This document shows, one piece after another, positions 54,935 through 63,686 of a stretch of 64,000 nucleotides of DNA. The stretch spans positions 1 through 64,000 of the forward strand of contig NZ_FOEF01000002.1 in assembly GCF_900110575.1 (NCBI RefSeq), read 5' to 3'. The notes under the pieces are model-generated. The model searched no databases. It worked only from the letters and a program-made list of their open reading frames with translations, and had not been told where the DNA came from. The position numbers were made by a program, and so were the translations under genes. Within the stretch, counting starts at the first letter, position 1. The number at the start of each line of letters is the position of its first letter. This stretch comes from Amycolatopsis saalfeldensis. Lineage in GTDB: Bacteria; Actinomycetota; Actinomycetes; Mycobacteriales; Pseudonocardiaceae.

Positions 54935-56622
54935 GACAGCACCGCCGCGCGGTAGTCGGCGCGCTCGCGGACCAGCCCGGCGTGCTCGCCCTCGGCGACC
55001 ACGCGCCCGTCGGCCAGCAGCACCACGCGGTCGGTGGCCGCGAGCAGCGCCGGGCTGGTGGTGACGACGATCGTGGTGCGGCCGCGGCGCAGGCGGGCGA
55101 CCCCGTCGGCGATGCGTGCCTCGGTCACCGTGTCCACCGCTGTGGTCGGGTCGTGCAGCACGAGCACTGGGGCGTCCTTGGCGAGCGCGCGGGCGAGCGC
55201 GACCCGTTGCCGCTGCCCGCCCGAGAGCGAACGCCCGCGCTCGGTGACCGCCGTCGCCGTGCCCGCGGGCAGCGTGCTCGCCACCTCGTCGGCGGCCGCG
55301 GCGGACAGCACGCCTTCGGACCGGCCCGTCGCTCCCGCTCGCACGTTCTCCTCCAGGGTTCCTTCGAACAGGTCGGCGTCGTGCGCGGCGACGAGCACGA
55401 CCTCGCGGACCCGGTCCGGGTCCACAGTGGACAGGTCGGTGGCGTCGACCCGCACGGTGCCCGCCGCCGGGTCGGTGAAGCGGCCGAGGCAGTCGAGCAG
55501 GTCGGTCGCCGTGGCGGGGTCGGTGGTGACCACACCGAGCAGCTGGCCGGGCGGCACGGCGAGGTCCAGCCCGCGCAGTTTCCCGTGCGTCACGCCGGAA
55601 AGCTCGACCCGGCCGCCGGCGGGCGAGGGCAGCGCCGCGTCCCCGCCGGGTACGGCCAGCGGCGCGTTCAGCACCGCCGCGACCCGCGCGGCCGAGGCGC
55701 GGCCCTGTGCCAGCTGGCCGTTGACCATGGCGAAGATCGAGAACGGCGCCTGCAGGAACTGGGCGAGACCGACCGCCGCGACCAGGTCGCCGACGGTGAT
55801 CTCGCCGTCCGCCGCGAGGTTCCCGCCGACCAGGGCGACCAGGGCGATGAAGATGCCGGTGAGCGCGAGCAGCGCGCCGTTGTGCCAGGCCTGCGCGCGG
55901 GCCGCTTTCACCGTGGCCAGCAGGGAATCCTGGCTGGTCCGGCGGTAGCGCGCGACCGCCGCGGGCTCCGCGCCGATGCCCTTGAGCACCCGCAGCCCGG
56001 CGACGAGGTCGGTCGCCACCCCCGAAGCGTGCGCCGCGCGCTCCTGCTCCACCTCGCTGCGCCGCTCCAGCGGCTTGCCGATCAGGTGCGCCAGGAACAG
56101 CAGCGGCGGGGTGCCGAGCAGGACCAGCAACCCGAGCGGCACGGACATGCGCAGCAATGCGATCGCGCTGACCACCAGCCCGCTGAGCGCGGCGAACCCG
56201 AACGGCAGCATGGCGTCGACCATGCCGACGCGACGGGCGTCCGAGGTGCCGATGCTCGCCAGCTCCCCGGCCAGCGCGCCGGTCTCGGTGCCGCCCCTCG
56301 GGTGCAGCACCCGGCGGCTGATCCGCAGCCGGAGGTCCTGCGCGGCGAGTTCCGAAGCCCGCTCGGCCGCCCGCGCGCCGAAGCGGTAGCTGGAGGACAG
56401 GACGAGGAACACCACCCCGAGCACGCCCAGCCACAGCAGCAATGTGAGCACCGAGCTGTCCGCCACGGCGCGGTCGATCACCACGCCGATCACGACCGGC
56501 ACCAGTGCCTCGCCGCCCTGGTGGGTGGCGGCCAGCACGGAGGCGAGCACCACCGGCCTCCGCTGCCCGGCGACCGCGCTCCGCAGCACGTCCCGCCCGG
56601 TGATCGCTGCTGCCGTCGTCAC
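54931..56622 (-). CDS. ABC exporter half-transporter A (no Walker A, intact signature)
   Basis: A 563-residue protein with an exporter-type membrane domain (~15-300) and a nucleotide-binding domain lacking Walker A: the expected GxxGxGKS position reads VTTDPATATDLL. Walker B is altered (VLVLHDPTTAVD, with HD for DE), but the signature LSGGQRQRVALARAL is perfect. It would complete the ATP site of its partner. GTG 56622 starts the two-gene unit, 38 bp from an iron box shared with the divergent FecCD genes. Confidence 0.9.
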   Translation of the reverse strand: MTTAAAITGRDVLRSAVAGQRRPVVLASVLAATHQGGEALVPVVIGVVIDRAVADSSVLTLLLWLGVLGVVFLVLSSSYRFGARAAERASELAAQDLRLRISRRVLHPRGGTETGALAGELASIGTSDARRVGMVDAMLPFGFAALSGLVVSAIALLRMSVPLGLLVLLGTPPLLFLAHLIGKPLERRSEVEQERAAHASGVATDLVAGLRVLKGIGAEPAAVARYRRTSQDSLLATVKAARAQAWHNGALLALTGIFIALVALVGGNLAADGEITVGDLVAAVGLAQFLQAPFSIFAMVNGQLAQGRASAARVAAVLNAPLAVPGGDAALPSPAGGRVELSGVTHGKLRGLDLAVPPGQLLGVVTTDPATATDLLDCLGRFTDPAAGTVRVDATDLSTVDPDRVREVVLVAAHDADLFEGTLEENVRAGATGRSEGVLSAAAADEVASTLPAGTATAVTERGRSLSGGQRQRVALARALAKDAPVLVLHDPTTAVDTVTEARIADGVARLRRGRTTIVVTTSPALLAATDRVVLLADGRVVAEGEHAGLVRERADYRAAVLS

Positions 56623-56660
56623 CGGCGCCCTCCTGTCCGTCCCGGCTGCGCTCTGTCTTG

Positions 56661-56679
56661 ATAGGTAAGGCTAGTCTAA
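56661..56679. promoter_or_regulatory. IdeR/DmdR-type iron box between exporter and FecCD genes
   Basis: ATAGGTAAGGCTAGTCTAA matches the consensus TTAGGTTAGGCTAACCTAA at 15 of 19 positions. It lies between the divergent exporter and permease operons and could control both. Confidence 0.75.
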
Positions 56680-56718
56680 GAACGGCTCCCGATGTGGTCC
56701 GGTCCCGGAGGAGGTTTC

Positions 56719-57777
56719 GTGGTCGTGAGCGCCAGTCCGCCCGCGGCGCGGGCGGATCCGCCGCCCGCGCCGCGCGCGCGATCCCGGGCCCTGCGCGGGG
56801 CCGGCCTGCTGTGCGCGGCCGGCGTGCTCGTGCTGGTCATGCTGCTCAGCATCTGGGTCGGCTCGAAGGGCATCCCGTTCGCGTCCACCTGGTCGGTGCT
56901 CTGGCACAACGACGGCTCGGCCGACGCCGTGATCATCCACGACCAGCGGATCCCGCGGACCCTGCTGGGCGCGCTGGTCGGCGCCGCGCTCGGCCTGGCC
57001 GGTGCGGTGATGCAGGCGCTCACGCGCAATCCGCTCGCCGACCCGGGCCTGCTGGGGGTCAACAACGGCGCGTCCGCGGCGGTGGTCTCGGCCATCGCCT
57101 TCGCCGGGGTGAGCGGCGTGCTGGGCTACGTCTGGTTCGCGTTCCTCGGCGCGGCCATCGCGTCGGTGGTCGTCTACCTGCTGGGCACCGCGGGGCGCGC
57201 GGGCGCGACGCCGGACCGGCTGGTGATGTCGGGCGCGGCGCTGACCGCCGTGCTCCAGGCCTACATCGGCGCGGTGCTGCTGATCGACCCGGACACCTTC
57301 AACCAGTTCCGGTTCTGGAACGTCGGCTCCCTCAGCGGCCGTCGCGGCGACGTCCTGCTTCAGGTCTCCCCGTTCATCGCGGTGGGTATTGTCCTGGCGT
57401 TGCTGCTCGCGCGGCCGTTGAACGTGCTGGCGCTCGGCGAGCAGACCGGCAAGGCGCTCGGCGCGCACATCGGCCGCACCCGGGTGCTCGGCGCGATCGC
57501 GGTGACGCTGCTGTGCGGCGCGTCGACGGCGGCGATCGGGCCGATCGCGTTCATCGGGCTGGCCGTGCCGCAGGCGGTGCGGATCCTGGTCGGCCCGGAC
57601 CAGCGGTGGGTGCTGCCATATTCGATGGTGCTTTCGCCGGTGCTGCTGATCGGCGCCGACGTGCTCGGGCGCATCCTCAACCCGCCGGAAGAACTGCAAG
57701 TGGGCATCGTGACGGCGTTCCTCGGCGCCCCGGTGTTCATCGCGCTGTGCCGCCGCCGGAAGCTGGCCCGCCTGTGA
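56719..57777 (+). CDS. Ferric-siderophore ABC permease (FecCD type), first subunit
   Basis: A 352-residue BtuC/FecCD permease: LRGAGLLCAAGVLVLVMLLSIWVG, then the family blocks RIPRTLLGALVGAALGLAGAVMQALTRNPLADPGLLGVNNGAS and IGPIAFIGLAVPQAVRILVGPDQR. GTG 56719 was chosen because GGAGGAGG lies just before it; GTG 56725 is also possible. It pairs with the next gene, whose start overlaps its stop (GTGA). Confidence 0.93.
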   Translation: MVVSASPPAARADPPPAPRARSRALRGAGLLCAAGVLVLVMLLSIWVGSKGIPFASTWSVLWHNDGSADAVIIHDQRIPRTLLGALVGAALGLAGAVMQALTRNPLADPGLLGVNNGASAAVVSAIAFAGVSGVLGYVWFAFLGAAIASVVVYLLGTAGRAGATPDRLVMSGAALTAVLQAYIGAVLLIDPDTFNQFRFWNVGSLSGRRGDVLLQVSPFIAVGIVLALLLARPLNVLALGEQTGKALGAHIGRTRVLGAIAVTLLCGASTAAIGPIAFIGLAVPQAVRILVGPDQRWVLPYSMVLSPVLLIGADVLGRILNPPEELQVGIVTAFLGAPVFIALCRRRKLARL

Positions 57778-58814
57778 ACGCGGTCAAGGAGAAGCCGGTG
57801 GGCACCGGCCGCGTTTCGGTGCGGGTGGCGCCGCGCGCGCTGGTGGTCGGGATCGTGCTGTTCGTACTGGTCTTCCTGCTGAGCGCGGTGAGCATGACCA
57901 CCGGGGATTACCCGATTTCGTTCGGCGACGTGGTGAAGACGCTGTTCGGCTTCGGCGACGCCGGGACCGAGTTCATCGTGACGACGCTGCGCCTGCCGCG
58001 GCAGCTGGTGGCACTGCTGGTCGGCGGCGCGCTCGGGGTCAGCGGCGGCGTTTTGCAGAGCCTGTCCGGAAACCCGCTGGGCAGCCCGGACGTGATCGGC
58101 TTCACCGAGGGCTCGGCGACCGGGGCGCTGCTGGTGATCGTGCTCGCGCACGGCGGGTCCTCGGAGGTGGCCCTCGGCGCGCTGGCCGGTGGCCTGCTGA
58201 CCGCGCTGGTGGTCGGGCTGCTGGCGTTCCGCCGTGGCGTGCAAGGGTTCCGGCTGATCCTGGTCGGCATCGGCGTGGCCGCCATGCTCACCGCCTTCAA
58301 CTCGTACCTGATCACGCGCGCGTCTTTGCAGGACGCCTACTCGGCGCAGGCCTGGCTCGTCGGCGGGCTCAACGGGCGCGGCTGGGAAGAGGTCGTGCCG
58401 GTCGGGATCGCGGTGGTGATCCTGCTGCCGATCGCGTTCGGCCACGGGCGGCGGCTTTCGCTGCTGGAGATGGGCGACGACGCGGCGAAGGGCCTCGGCG
58501 TGCCGGTCGAGCGCACCCGGATGATCATGATCGCGGTGAGCGTGACGCTGTGCGCGGTCGCCACCGCGGCGGCCGGGCCGATCGCGTTCGTCGCGCTCGC
58601 GGCCCCTCAGCTGGCGAAGCGGCTGGCCCGCTCGGCGCGCCCGACGCTGGTGTCGGCGGCGCTGATGGGCGCACTCCTGCTGGTGGCGAGCGATCTGGTG
58701 ACAAGGCTGGCGTTCGGCGAGCAGGGCCTGCCGGTCGGCATCGCGACCGGCGCCATCGGCGGGCTGTACCTGATGTGGCTGCTCTCGAGCCAGTGGCGGC
58801 GCAACCGGGGCTGA
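57774..58814 (+). CDS. Ferric-siderophore ABC permease (FecCD type), second subunit
   Basis: A 346-residue FecCD permease: TLRLPRQLVALLVGGALGVSGGVLQSLSGNPLGSPDVIGFTEGSA and AGPIAFVALAAPQLAKRLARS. It forms a heterodimer with the preceding subunit and works with the binding protein at 51956-53026. No FecE-type ATPase follows; the next gene is on the other strand. The ATPase must be encoded elsewhere or shared with another importer. Confidence 0.93.
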   Translation: MNAVKEKPVGTGRVSVRVAPRALVVGIVLFVLVFLLSAVSMTTGDYPISFGDVVKTLFGFGDAGTEFIVTTLRLPRQLVALLVGGALGVSGGVLQSLSGNPLGSPDVIGFTEGSATGALLVIVLAHGGSSEVALGALAGGLLTALVVGLLAFRRGVQGFRLILVGIGVAAMLTAFNSYLITRASLQDAYSAQAWLVGGLNGRGWEEVVPVGIAVVILLPIAFGHGRRLSLLEMGDDAAKGLGVPVERTRMIMIAVSVTLCAVATAAAGPIAFVALAAPQLAKRLARSARPTLVSAALMGALLLVASDLVTRLAFGEQGLPVGIATGAIGGLYLMWLLSSQWRRNRG

Positions 58815-58823
58815 GGGCCGGGC

Positions 58824-59678
58824 TCAGCGGGCGGCGGCCTGCTGCTGCGGTTCGATCGGGGCGGGCTCGCCGAACCGGGCGAGGGCCAGTGCCGCGGTGA
58901 CGGCGAGGACGAACCCGGCGACCGCGACGAGCACGAACCCGGGCCGGGTGCGGTCGCCGAGCAGCACGATGCCGATCAGCGACGGCAGCACGGTTTCGCC
59001 GAGCACCATCATCGCGGTGGAGGTGGTGACGCTGCCGCGTTGCAAAGCCGTGGCGTAGAACAACATCGCCAGGCCGCCGGCGACGGCGACGATGTAGAGC
59101 GCCGGGTCGGTGAGCAGGTCGAGCGGCGCCAGGCTGGGCATGACCCGGCCGGAGATCGCGACGACCCCGAAGCAGAGCCCGGCGACGAGGCCCAGCGCCG
59201 GCGTCCGCACGCGGCGGCTCGCCCGGCCCGCGGCGACCCCGGCGAGCCCGAGCACCACGACGGCGCCCGCGAGCACGAGCCGGAAGCCCAGCCCCACCTG
59301 CGTCGAGCCCTCGCTCTCGGCCGAGCCGCCGAGCAGTGCGAGCCCCGCGCACACCACGGCGACGGCCGTCCACTCGCGGGCCCCGAGCCGCACGCCGAAC
59401 ACCCGCGCGGCCACCGCCGTCACGGCCAGGCTGGCCGCCTGTGCCGCCTGCACGACGAACAGCGGCAGCACGTGCAGCGCGGCGATCTGCGCGACGAAGC
59501 CCAGCACGTCGAAGCCGAGCCCGAGCACGAACTTCCACTGCCGCAGCACGCGCAGCAGCAGCCTCGGGTCCACGCCCGCCCCGGCGTCCGGCGCCGCCTT
59601 GGCCGCGACGGCCTGCATCACGGACGCGACGCCGTAAGCCACCGCGGAAAGCAACGCGCACAGCAGTCCCCACACCAT
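58824..59678 (-). CDS. DMT/EamA-like membrane protein
   Basis: A 284-residue protein with nine to ten hydrophobic segments: VWGLLCALLSAVAYGVASVMQAVAAK at the start, HVLPLFVVQAAQAASLAVTAVAAR, and GSVTTSTAMMVLGETVLPSLIGIVLLGD near the end. It resembles the membrane half of the fusion protein at 23820. A transporter role is likely; the substrate is unknown. ATG 59678 begins MVWGLL. Confidence 0.82.
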   Translation of the reverse strand: MVWGLLCALLSAVAYGVASVMQAVAAKAAPDAGAGVDPRLLLRVLRQWKFVLGLGFDVLGFVAQIAALHVLPLFVVQAAQAASLAVTAVAARVFGVRLGAREWTAVAVVCAGLALLGGSAESEGSTQVGLGFRLVLAGAVVVLGLAGVAAGRASRRVRTPALGLVAGLCFGVVAISGRVMPSLAPLDLLTDPALYIVAVAGGLAMLFYATALQRGSVTTSTAMMVLGETVLPSLIGIVLLGDRTRPGFVLVAVAGFVLAVTAALALARFGEPAPIEPQQQAAAR

Positions 59679-59721
59679 GATCCCCACCCTATGCCGGGCG
59701 GCCTGCGCTACGCTGCGCGCC

Positions 59722-60234
59722 ATGTCGAACAGCAGTTCGAGCGTCGAACGGGCCTGGCCCGACCCGCTGAGCGGGGACGAGCTCACCGTGCAGACGCGGT
59801 TCCTGGACTTCCTGCGGGCCACCGCGGTCAACAAGCTCGCCGGGCTGACCCGCGAGCAGGCCGTGGCGGCACCGCTGCCGGCCTCGCCCCGGACGAGCGC
59901 GCTGGGCGTGGTCAAGCACCTCACCGCGGTCGAGCGCTGGTGGCTCTCGATCGAGGCGGGCGGCGCGGAGCTGCCGTCGTTGTGGGACGGCTCGCCCGAC
60001 CCGAGCTGGGATCTCGCGCCGGAAGACGACCCGGCCTCGGTGGCCGCCGCCTACCGCGTGGAATGGGCGCGCTCGGCGGCCTCGCTGGCCGGGCTCGCCG
60101 CCGGCGACCGGACCAGGCGCGCGGGGGAGTTCACCGTGCGCTGGGTGCTGGCCCACGTCGTCCAGGAGACCGCGCGGCACGTCGGCCACCTCGACACGCT
60201 GCGCGAGCTGGCCGACGGCGAAGTGGGGGAGTGA
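59722..60234 (+). CDS. DinB/DUF664 family protein (mycothiol-dependent type candidate)
   Basis: A 170-residue four-helix protein with the DinB metal-site His residues in VKHLTAVERWWL, LAHVVQETARHVGHLDTLRE. Such proteins in actinobacteria are often mycothiol-dependent transferases or detoxification enzymes. The ATG at 59722 has no ribosome site, but TACGCT at 59708-59713 could be a -10, giving a leaderless transcript. It is divergent from the DMT gene by 43 bp. Confidence 0.82.
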   Translation: MSNSSSSVERAWPDPLSGDELTVQTRFLDFLRATAVNKLAGLTREQAVAAPLPASPRTSALGVVKHLTAVERWWLSIEAGGAELPSLWDGSPDPSWDLAPEDDPASVAAAYRVEWARSAASLAGLAAGDRTRRAGEFTVRWVLAHVVQETARHVGHLDTLRELADGEVGE

Positions 60235-60258
60235 CCGCCGCCGGATAGGCTGCCCGGC

Positions 60259-60978
60259 ATGGCAGACCAGCTGTACTTCCGCCAACTGCTCGCCGGCCGG
60301 GACTTCGCGGTGGGCGACCCCCTCGCGACGCAGATGGTCAACTTCGCCTACCTGATCGGCGACCGCGAGAGCGGGGAAGCGGTGGTCGTCGACCCCGCGT
60401 ACGCGGTGCGGGACCTGCTGGACGTGCTGGCCGCCGACGGCATGCGGCTCACCGGCGCGCTCGCCACGCACCATCACGCCGACCACGTCGGCGGTGAGAT
60501 GGCCGGCCTGCCGGTGGCCGGCATCACCGAGCTGCTCGCCCTCGCCCCGGTGCCGATCCACGTCAACGTCGACGAGGCCGAGTGGGTCCGCCGCGCCACC
60601 GGCGTCTCGGCCACCGACCTGACCGCCCACGACCACGACGACGTCCTGACCGTCGGCTCGATCGGCATCCGCCTGCTGCACACCCCGGGCCACACGCCCG
60701 GCAGCCAGTGCTTCCTGGTCGGCGACCGCCTCGTCTCGGGCGACACGCTGTTCCTCGAAGGCTGCGGCCGCACCGACTTCCCGGGCGGTGACGCCGACGC
60801 GATCTACCGCAGCCTCCAGTCACTCGCCGCGCTGCCCGGCGACCCGGTGGTCTACCCGGGCCACCAGTACTCGGCCGAACCGTCGGCCACGCTTTCTTCG
60901 GTGAAGCAGGCGAACTTCGTCTTCCGGCCGCGCTCGCTCGCCGAGTGGCACCGGATGTTCGGCATGCTCGGCGGCTGA
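60259..60978 (+). CDS. MBL-fold metallohydrolase (glyoxalase II-like)
   Basis: A 239-residue metallo-beta-lactamase-fold hydrolase: HHHADHVGG (THxHxDH type), HTPGHTPGSQCFLV, SGDTLFLEGCGRTDFPGGD, and YPGHQYS. The GRTDF block is typical of glyoxalase II or persulfide dioxygenase-like members. It lies 24 bp after the DinB gene; TAGGCT at 60246-60251 may be a -10 for a leaderless transcript. The substrate is probably a thioester or persulfide, perhaps of mycothiol. Confidence 0.88.
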   Translation: MADQLYFRQLLAGRDFAVGDPLATQMVNFAYLIGDRESGEAVVVDPAYAVRDLLDVLAADGMRLTGALATHHHADHVGGEMAGLPVAGITELLALAPVPIHVNVDEAEWVRRATGVSATDLTAHDHDDVLTVGSIGIRLLHTPGHTPGSQCFLVGDRLVSGDTLFLEGCGRTDFPGGDADAIYRSLQSLAALPGDPVVYPGHQYSAEPSATLSSVKQANFVFRPRSLAEWHRMFGMLGG

Positions 60979-61157
60979 GCACGGATCCTCCCGCGGTGCG
61001 GGGAGAACAAAGGCGCATCGCCGGGTCCGCGGTTTCACTGCGTGGGAGCACGCCGTCGCGGATTGACTTCGCGGGCCGGCGACTCGATGCTCGGGGCCAT
61101 GTTCCTCGTCGCTGAGCGCGACTTCCCCTTCCCCGCACCGAAATCCGGGAGAAATCC

Positions 61158-61982
61158 GTGTCGGTCTCCACCACGGGCGTGCTGACGCGCGCCGATCCGG
61201 CCGCGTCCGGGGCACCGCCGCGGCGGGCCCGGCGGCGGCTTCCGTCGCTGCGCCGCTGGATCAGCCCGGTTGCGCTGCTGGTGGCGTGGCAGGTCGCCAG
61301 CGCCACCGGCGCGCTGTCGCCGGACAAGTTGAGTTCACCGTGGACAGTCCTGCAGAGCGGCATCGAGGTCGCGCGCACGGGCGAGCTGGGCGACGCGTTC
61401 GTCGTTTCACTGGCCCGGGTCGGCGCGGGTTTCGCGCTCGGCGCCGCGGTCGGCGTGGTCCTCGGGATCGTCGCCGGGCTGTCGCGCTGGGGCGAGGCGC
61501 TGGTCGACCCGCCCGTGCAGATGCTGCGCACGCTGCCGTTCCTCGGGCTGATCCCGTTGTTCATCCTGTGGTTCGGCATCGGCGAGGAGACGAAGATCGT
61601 GCTCGTCGCGCTCGGCGTCGCCTTCCCGCTGTACCTCAATGTCCACTCGGGAATCCGCACCGCGGACGAGCGGCTGGTCGAGGCCTCGCGCGCGCTCGGC
61701 TTCACCCGGGCCGAACGGCTGTGGCACGTGGTCCTGCCGGGCGCGTTGCCGCAGGCCTTGGTGGGGCTGCGGCAATCGCTCGGCCTCGCGTGGCTCGCGC
61801 TGATCGTCGGCGAGACGGTGAACGCGGACGCCGGCATCGGCTACCTGATCAACAACGCGCGCGAATTCCTGCGCACGGACGTGGTGGTGGTCGGCCTCAT
61901 CGTGTACGCGGTGCTCGGCCTGGTCACCGACGCGCTGGTGCGCCTGCTGGAACGGAGGGCCCTGCGATGGCGAGCCCGGTGA
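61158..61982 (+). CDS. ssuC: Sulfonate ABC permease SsuC
   Basis: A 274-residue permease with about six membrane segments and the coupling loop EASRALGFTRAERLWHVVLPGALPQALVGLRQSLG; GETVNADAGIGYLINNARE follows. With the ATPase, binding protein and SsuD-like oxygenase genes downstream it imports alkanesulfonates as a sulfur source. GTG 61158 follows GGGAGA by five bases. The 179 bp upstream hold no gene that I recognise. It overlaps the ssuB start by 16 bp. Confidence 0.92.
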   Translation: MSVSTTGVLTRADPAASGAPPRRARRRLPSLRRWISPVALLVAWQVASATGALSPDKLSSPWTVLQSGIEVARTGELGDAFVVSLARVGAGFALGAAVGVVLGIVAGLSRWGEALVDPPVQMLRTLPFLGLIPLFILWFGIGEETKIVLVALGVAFPLYLNVHSGIRTADERLVEASRALGFTRAERLWHVVLPGALPQALVGLRQSLGLAWLALIVGETVNADAGIGYLINNAREFLRTDVVVVGLIVYAVLGLVTDALVRLLERRALRWRAR

Positions 61983-62686
61983 TCGAAGTCCGCGGCCTCA
62001 CCAAGAGGTTCGGCGACCGGACCGTCCTGAGTGGACTGGACCTGGAGATCGGCCGCGGCGAGTTCGTGGCGCTGCTGGGCCGCAGCGGCTCCGGCAAGTC
62101 CACGCTGCTGCGGGTCCTCGCCGGGCTGGACGGCGAGATCGAGGGCACCGCGGAGGTGGACGGCACGGTGTCCGTCGCCTTCCAGCAGCCGCGGCTGCTG
62201 CCGTGGCGCAAGGTCTGGCGCAACGTCGTGCTCGGGCTGCGCCGCGAGGGCCGGTCCCAGGCACGTAACCGCGCGATCGTCGAACGCGCGCTCGACGAAG
62301 TGCGCCTGACCGCCCACGCCGACGACTGGCCGCTGACGCTGTCCGGCGGCGAGGCCCAGCGCCTCTCGCTGGCCCGGGCGCTGGTGCGCGAGCCGGACCT
62401 GCTGCTGCTCGACGAGCCGTTCGGAGCCCTCGACGCGCTCACCCGGATCGCGATGCACCGGCTCGTCGAAGACCTGTGGCGCAAGCATGGCCCGGCCGTG
62501 CTGCTGGTGACCCACGACGTCGACGAGGCCTTGCTGCTCGCCGGCCGGATCCTCGTGCTCGACGAGGGCCGGATCGTCGCCGAACACGTCCTCGGCCACC
62601 CCCGGCCGCGGACGCCGACCGACCACGCCGGCCTGCGCACGCGCGTGCTGGCCGACCTGGGAGTGACCGAAGGTGCACCTGCGTAA
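61967..62686 (+). CDS. ssuB: Sulfonate ABC ATPase SsuB
   Basis: A 239-residue ATPase: Walker A GRSGSGKSTL, Q-loop FQQPRLLPWRKVWRN, signature LSGGEAQRLSLARAL, Walker B LLLLDEPFGALD, and H-loop LVTHD. The ATG at 61967 follows GGAGGG and lies inside the end of ssuC. It powers the sulfonate importer. The gene overlaps ssuA by 14 bp, so the operon is tightly coupled. Confidence 0.94.
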   Translation: MASPVIEVRGLTKRFGDRTVLSGLDLEIGRGEFVALLGRSGSGKSTLLRVLAGLDGEIEGTAEVDGTVSVAFQQPRLLPWRKVWRNVVLGLRREGRSQARNRAIVERALDEVRLTAHADDWPLTLSGGEAQRLSLARALVREPDLLLLDEPFGALDALTRIAMHRLVEDLWRKHGPAVLLVTHDVDEALLLAGRILVLDEGRIVAEHVLGHPRPRTPTDHAGLRTRVLADLGVTEGAPA

Positions 62687-63686
62687 CGTGCTGGCTGTGG
62701 CTCTGCTGCTGGGCGGGCTGACCGCGTGCTCGTCCACGACCGCGGCGAGCGGTCCCGCGCCCGTGCCCGCCGCCGTTTCCCCGGCCGAGCTGGCGAAGGT
62801 GACTCTGCGCGTCGGCGATCAGAAAGGCGGCGTGAAGTCCTTGCTCACGGCCGCGAACCAGCTCGGCGCCGTGCCTTACCGGATCGAATGGTCGACGTTC
62901 ACCTCCGGGCCGCCGCTGCTGGAGGCGGCGTCGGCCGGCGCGATCGACCTCGGCCGGGTGGGCAACACGCCGCCGATCTTCGCGGCCGCTTCGAGGGCGA
63001 AGATCTCGGTGGTGAGCGTCGCGAAGAGCAATGTGGAGCGTGAGGCGATCCTGGTCCCGCCGGACTCGCCGCTGGCGAATGTCCAGGCGCTCAAGGGAAA
63101 GACCATAGCCGTGGCGAAGGGCAGCTCCGCGCACGGGCAGCTGCTGAACACGCTGAAGAACGCCGGGCTGACGACCGAGGACGTCAAGCTTTCCTTCCTG
63201 CAGCCCTCGGAGGCGTACGCCGCGTTCACCCAGCATCAGGTGGACGCGTGGGCGATCTGGGACCCGTACACCGCTCAAGCCCAGCTCGACGCGCACGCCC
63301 GCGTACTCGCCGACGGCCGCGGCAGCTCCAACGGGCTGGCGTTCGAAACCGCGAGCACGGCGGCGCTGGCCGACCCCGGCAAGAACGCCGCGATCAAGGA
63401 TTTCGTCACGCGGGTGGTCAAGGCCCAGCTGTGGTCCGATTCCCACCACGACGAGTGGGCGAGGGCGTGGGCCGCCGAGACCGGGCTTTCCCTTGCGGTG
63501 GCGCAGAAGTCGGTCGACGCCGGGCGTGACGTGCCGACGCCGCTGGACGACTCGATCGTCGCGTCCGAGCAACAGCTCGCGGACGCCTTCACCGAAGACA
63601 AGACCCTCCCGGGGAAGGTGGACTTCGCGTTGTTCGCCGACCGTCGTTACGGCCCGGAGATCGAAGCCGCGAGGAGCAACGGATGA
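62673..63686 (+). CDS. ssuA: Sulfonate-binding lipoprotein SsuA
   Basis: A 337-residue lipoprotein: signal with lipobox LTAC, then an SsuA-type domain (LRVGDQKGGVKSLLTAANQLG, IEWSTFTSGPPLLEAASAGAIDLGRVGNTPPIFAAA, HQVDAWAIWDPYTAQAQ). It presents alkanesulfonate to SsuCB. GTG 62673 overlaps the end of ssuB. The next start overlaps its stop (ATGA). Confidence 0.93.
   Translation: MHLRNVLAVALLLGGLTACSSTTAASGPAPVPAAVSPAELAKVTLRVGDQKGGVKSLLTAANQLGAVPYRIEWSTFTSGPPLLEAASAGAIDLGRVGNTPPIFAAASRAKISVVSVAKSNVEREAILVPPDSPLANVQALKGKTIAVAKGSSAHGQLLNTLKNAGLTTEDVKLSFLQPSEAYAAFTQHQVDAWAIWDPYTAQAQLDAHARVLADGRGSSNGLAFETASTAALADPGKNAAIKDFVTRVVKAQLWSDSHHDEWARAWAAETGLSLAVAQKSVDAGRDVPTPLDDSIVASEQQLADAFTEDKTLPGKVDFALFADRRYGPEIEAARSNG

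Noticed and set aside
60979..61157. A leader peptide or riboswitch before ssuC
   Set aside because: No Cys-rich small frame and no recognisable riboswitch pattern could be supported by eye.
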